DNA of 64,000 nt from Tetracentron sinense (lineage: Eukaryota; Streptophyta; Magnoliopsida; Trochodendrales; Trochodendraceae). Below, piece by piece: positions 51,301 through 57,300 of the stretch (positions are counted from its first letter, which is position 1; each line of letters starts with the position of its first letter). The DNA is taken from positions 28,677,760-28,741,759 of the forward strand of contig CM026557.1 in assembly GCA_015143295.1 (NCBI GenBank). Direction: 5' to 3'. A program made the translations under genes and the position numbers. The notes under the pieces were generated by a model, which ran no database searches, was not told where the DNA came from, and saw only the letters and a program-made list of their open reading frames with translations.

Positions 51301-54300
51301 TTCAAAGTATTCTCTAACAAGATCAGAATTACATATTTTAAATTTTTTGTCAAATTGAGTTTGGACCATTTAGTGGAAGGTGTGAATGATGTTGGGCACC
51401 TCGTCTAGAGTTTTCAACAAGTATAACTAAGTACAATGAGAATAATTGTCGATAAATGAAATAAAGTATTGATGTCCAAACAAAAACTAAATGGGAGAAG
51501 ATCCCTATATATTAGAATACACAATTTCAAACCGGAAAAGAACTTTTATTGTTGGGAGAAAAAGAAATACAACTATGTTTAGTTAGTTCACAAGTTTCAT
51601 TGATGCAGGACCCTGCAACTAACCTAGGGTAATAAGATTGAGATATCAAAAATTGATTCCAGTTAGTAATAAAATCATAAAGTACCTAAGATTCCACAAT
51701 TACAATAAAGAAAGTCAAAGGTCAAACAAAAATCCCGCAATAATGAACTTTCAAATTTGATCAGGTGATAGTAATGGAAGTGAGAACTTCCACTAGCTTA
51801 GGGACTTAGACAAAAGAAATTAATTAGGCTCAACAATGGTTATGAGTTAAACATGCATGTGAGGTGTGGTTTCAAATAGTATTAACACAAAACCAGAAGC
51901 AAGAATTAATGGATTTATGAAATTAGGGTTAGGGTTTAGGAATAAGGCTGTTTTTAAGGTTTGAAATGGTATTATGGTATTGGTCTTTTAGCGTTTACAA
52001 GTGAATTAGGTTTTGGGTAAGAGAGGAATATGATTAGGTATAGGTCAGGTAGTGATTAAAATTGCTGTGACAGGTTAGGGACAGAGGAATAGTGCTGGGA
52101 CAGTGTTGGAATGTGGCTGTGGAAGTTGGGTTACAAGGCTAGGGCTTGAGAAAGGTATGACAGTCACAAGGGAGGGCTGGAACAATTTGGCAGGGATGGG
52201 GATGGGGATGGGGATGGGGCTGGGATAGGTTGGCAGAGATAGGAAAGGACTAGGACACTGTATAGCAGGGTTGGGGAAAGCTGGTATGGGGGCTGGGGTG
52301 ATGTGGCAGCAAGGTGAATGGCAAGGGGGTGGTGCGGTGGTGAGGACAAAGGTAGGGGAATGCTGTGGGAAGGCTGGACAGCAGTGGGGATGGGTATTGG
52401 GGCTGTTGGGGTGTTGTGGCCGCAAGATAACATCTAAAGGGGCTGTAGGAGGGGTGACAGCAATGGGGGAGGGTCGGGGAATGCTGTAGCAGCAAGGGAA
52501 TCGTTGTAACAGTAAATAGGGGAATGTGCATATAGGGTTTTGTGGATTAGGGTTTTGCAAGGAAACAAGAAAACAGAAAATAAAAAAGATAAACAAAGAG
52601 AAGAAGAAAGAAGAGGATAACCTAGTTTCATACCAATGCTGATCTTATTTCACACCATGGCTTCAGTGCTTCACACTACCCCTTCACAGGAGATTCCAAA
52701 AACAAAAAACTTTCATATTTCATTCATAAAAATTCTGTGAATTCTCTCTACTCCTAAAGGGAGCATTTATAGGGATAAAAAAAGAAAGCCTAATCCTAGT
52801 AATTATAAAAGTGCCATTACTACAGGTATTAAATAATTACCAAAATACCATTACTAAAAAGTAAAAACAATCTCAAATACTAATAAACTAAACCAAGAGT
52901 AAATAAACTAAAATAACTAATAAGGGAGCCGGCCATCTATGATGGGCCATGCGATACCTATGGACGTGGCCCTCGAATCCTCTCGCTCTCGATTTGATGG
53001 TGGATCTCCCTCCACATCGCGATCCAATGGTGGATCTCCATAAAAACACGACCTAAGCTTGTGACGTTCGCATCATTCACCTTGCAAACATTGTGAACTA
53101 GTAGACCCAAACAGACGAGGAAACACAACTTTTAAAGACTGAAATACAAATGACCTAACTGTTGATGCCAGAGAAAAAAATTTGTCTTTAATAATTGAAT
53201 GACAATACTGAAATGCACTGGAGATAGGAGTAGGAGCAGGAGCCTAATCCAATAGATAAAGTCAATCCAATTTACGTCAACTACCAATCTGCCGTTGTTA
53301 CCAGATCCTGAAACACACAATAGTTAGATGGAAAAAAAAGTTATACTACAATCCAATTTCTTAGTTATGCTGCAAATAAAAGAAGATTAGCAAAGAAATC
53401 AAGAACATGTAACATAGAAGACAATGAGAGATTAGAAATTACAATAGTGTTTCCTTAACCTAATATTGATGAAATAAATCCATCCGGTAATTTAACTCTC
53501 GAAGGACTAGAACAAGAAGATAGAGGGTGTATCAGACATGTGATATGAGGCTCCTGAATCAATGATTCAGGGAATCTCAGGTGATGTTAAGGAAGTAACA
53601 TGATGGGCAAGACGTATGAGTACCTTTCAGAGAAAAAGAAGTGGAAAATTCAATAAATATCAGCGGAAGCTAATGAAAGCACTCAAATTCCTCTCCAGAT
53701 ACTGGCACGGTGTCCTTAGAGGACTGTTGAGAACGAGAAATTACAATAGAGGATTCCCCAGGAGAAGCTATATTTGTGGAAGAGGCACTATGCGCTACAA
53801 TCAAACATGGTTGAGTGTACTTTGCTGGCCTACCAAGTAGGTCCTGTATGTCTCCTTGGTGTGATGAGTTCTTCCACATTGGTCACACTTCAATTTGTCA
53901 TTCTCCTCCCCTTTGGATTGTGAGAACCTGCTCTATCCCCTCTTTGTAGTAAGGCAGATGCAGATGCTAAGGCAGAGTGCTTAGAAATATTAAAAGATGA
54001 GTGCATATCCAAACAACTACTCTCTTCTCCTTGGACCACTGCATACACTTGATTCAAAGAGGGTAGCTCATTCTTACTTGAGATCTGGACCTGTGCTAAC
54101 TCAAATTCCTGGTAGCCAAGAATTCAAAGATTCGGTTCTGCTCAATAATCTCCGATAACTCCCCATCAGAAGTGCATAATAGCCTGGAACATCTGATAGT
54201 GATCATGCTCTTTCCACATGCCATGTAGGCTAGCAAAGTATTCAACTAAGGATCTCTCTTCTTGACGAAGGTAGGAGATTTCTTTGCTTTTACTGGTAGA

Positions 54301-57300
54301 TTCAGGCAATATTACGCATTTGGGAGTGAGTCTGAGCTGTAGAATCCCAAATCTCTCTAGCTGTTTGCTGAAAAAGGAAACCAAATGACACCTGTGGCTG
54401 CATAGAAGGAGCCAACTCATTACAGATTTTCTGATTCCCATGTCGTGAGTTGGATCAGTTCAGTTGGCTCTTCCATCCTTCTGGTAATATTGGCCCAATT
54501 TTTCGCGATTGCCAATAAACATCTGGCAGATTGGGACCAGCATGCCCCCTTGCCCACTTGATTTTCTATTTTGATAAGAATATGAAGGAATTAAGCCACT
54601 TCTGTCATTTTTAGAGCGTTGTTTCTTTCTTCCCATCTTTTTCTTACTTCCCACTATTTTATGATTGTTTTGGTTCGGATGCTGGAACTGGTCAGTTTCT
54701 TTGAATTAAAGCCTTGCATGTGTGATGTGCATAGTTGCTCATATGAATGGATACAAGGAACAATCTCCTGATTATCTAGGTTCTTTTAACTGCTCCTTTT
54801 GTCTATGATGGCAGTATGCATTGTTGGATGGTATGTCAAATTTATCTGCATCACAGCTTTAAATAAAACGGTATTCTTTTTTTCCGGTTTTAGTTCATGC
54901 CCTCCTACTCGATCTACAAATCCAGATGATCCGATAAATGTATATTTGTACCCTTAATTTATCATTCTAAATCTAGGATCATTAGTTATTTGTATTAAAT
55001 AGCCATTATTATGCCGGCTATAAGTTTTCTCTATTTAATGCCTCATTGTCTTTGATCTGACTGCTGTGCAGAATACTAGGATAGGCAAAGGTGTTAGAGC
55101 TGGCGCAAAAGAATCAAAACCAATTTCCAATGAGCTTGCTTCTGCAATAAATGACGGCCTTTACTTTTATGAGCAGGTTGATGGACTCGTTCATATATTG
55201 ACTGATTTTAAGATTATTCTTGTAGCAGTTATTAAATTTCTCTTTCCCAGTCTCTCAATTACAATCAATTACTCCAGGTTACTTAAAGGGGTCTTAATTT
55301 GTTCAATATTGGCAGGAGTTGAGAGCTATGAGATCTAATAATAGAAGGAATAACCCAGGGCTAGACATTGGAGATGGTGAAGCTAGATCTTCCAACACTG
55401 TTCCTGGATTACCAAATTCAAAGATCAGTGTGAATTCTGCTGGAAGCAATGGCTACGAGGTGCCTGGCAATGCTAATTCCCAGAGGAAGCAAAATAAAGG
55501 TGTTAACAAACAATGGTCATCCCATAAGCAGCGCTTGTTTCCCAGCAATTTCAGAAACCATGGATATGGTCATAACCGTCATGGCATCATCGTATCAGAA
55601 AGTCCTCCAAGCAATTCAGTTGGGTTTTTCTTTGGGTCAACGCCTCCGGAAAGTCATAGGTGAGTTAAGAGTAGTATTTCTTATGCTCATCCATGTGGAT
55701 TTATTAAGTTGCTTGACTAGTTGATTTAGATACTTCATTTCTGCAAAGTTTATAATTTTGCAAAAAATTAATTTTACAGTCCTATGTCTTCAAAACTGAG
55801 TGCTTCACCTCATGGGATCCTTTCTGGGAGTAGTCCACTGGTGGGTTCTATGCCAAAACCTTTTCCGCCATTTCAGCATCCAAGTCATCAGCTTCTAGAA
55901 GAAAGTGGTTTCAGGCAGCAGAAGTAAGGGGATGTTTATGCATTTGGTGTGTGTTTGAGCGTGCGTGCGTTCGTTCTTGAGTGTGTGCTCCCTATATCAT
56001 GATTGTTAGCTCATATGGTTGCGCCTCCATTTAGGTACCTGAAGTTCCACAAGCGTTGCATAAGTGACCGAAAGAGACTGGGAATCGGATGCAGCGAGGT
56101 GGGTCTATATTTCTTAAGTTTTTCTTAAAGTTCTGTACTCCTCTTAGGTAATAACTTTGTAATACTTCAGAAAATCTTACAAAATTCAGGGTTTCCTTAA
56201 TTCTGAGTGTTGATTTAGCAGATTTATATGGAGTGCACACACTGCCACCTGCATCTACACGGAGATACCATGATCTCTTTAAGAAGGCATGGAAGACTCC
56301 TGATTGTTTATAGGGAGAGAAATTATGCACATCAAAGGGCAGTGCTGAACAAGAACAGTCACAGCTATATATATTTTTTATCATTGTGTTTTCTGTTTTT
56401 ACTTTATTGGCTACTTTTGTTGGTCATGCATCAATAACGACTTTAAGGCAGGGCCGGACCTTCTGTCTTTCGACTTGTTTCTTCTTGACTTCTTTTTCGA
56501 GTTTGTCACATAACTTACACTATCATATCTTGTTTTACTGGTGTACAGTGTTGGTTTATGGTAGTAAAATATATGCTCCTTACTATACATGCAGGAAATG
56601 AATACCCTCTACCGGTTTTGGTCATTTTTCCTCCGAAGCATGTTCTTTCCTTCAATGTACAATGAATTCCGGAAATTAGCACTGGAAGATGCAGTTGCTA
56701 AGTATAATTATGGAGTAGAATGCCTTTTCAGGTTCTTTAGGTACTCCACTCAAGTCATTCACTTTCAAGAATTTCAAAAATTAGTTGATCCACGTATCTA
56801 ATTTCATTTACTTTGTTGCTCCTGAATATTTTTTATTTTTTCGTAGATGGGTTTTTTCTTCTTGGAAAAAATGAAGGAAATAGATATTTTCCCTTCTATT
56901 TTTCTTCTGATGATATACTATGTGATCCTTTTTTTTTTTCGTTTCCAGTTACGGGCTAGAGAAGCAATTCAGAGAAGATCTGTATGATGACTTTGAACAG
57001 CTCACTCTCGAATTCTACAATAAAGGCAATCTTTATGGCCTTGAAAAATACTGGTAACTATTTTTTATGTTCTTCATTTTGGATACAATAAAGGATATTT
57101 GTTTCTTACCTTTTCTGATGCAGAATCTTCTTTAATTTCCGTGTTATAGATTCTGGTATGAACATGTTTCTTGTAATCACTGTTCTCTCTGATGTGCTGA
57201 ATTTCTGCACAAAAACAAAAATGTTGCATCTAACCTGCTGGTGCAATGACCTGTGTTTTATACCGGGCTATACAAACTGTTGATACTACATATTTATTAA

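Larger units (their letters stand above)
49450..54655 (-). mobile_element. Copia-3: heavily broken Ty1/copia element
   Basis: Minus-strand gag (54655-53620), protease (about 53571), GAG-pre-integrase (about 53200), then a disruption (about 53100-51700), integrase (51600-51100) and reverse transcriptase (50600-49450). Order and orientation fit one copia element, with RNase H, 3' LTR and 5' LTR not seen. It sits in the LARP1 giant intron, antisense to the gene, 0.4 kb before exon g. Confidence 0.8.
22848..55071 (+). other. LARP1 giant intron (32,224 bp) filled with nested transposons
   Basis: Bounded by CAG|GTAAGG and CTGTGCAG|AAT, phase 0 on both sides. The flanking residues (VTQ then NTRIGKG) are contiguous in plant LARP1, so no coding exon is expected within. 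Contents: plain sequence to 24977, hAT-A (24986-48517) with a nest of retroelements, LTR remains (48526-49440), and a broken copia cluster (49450-54655). Most retroelement ORFs are antisense to LARP1. Confidence 0.9.

Noticed and set aside
52075-52631. 173-residue Pro-rich minus-strand ORF and overlapping ORFs
   Set aside because: Antisense of G-rich simple-sequence DNA. Three frames are open at once, a sign of composition bias and not selection.
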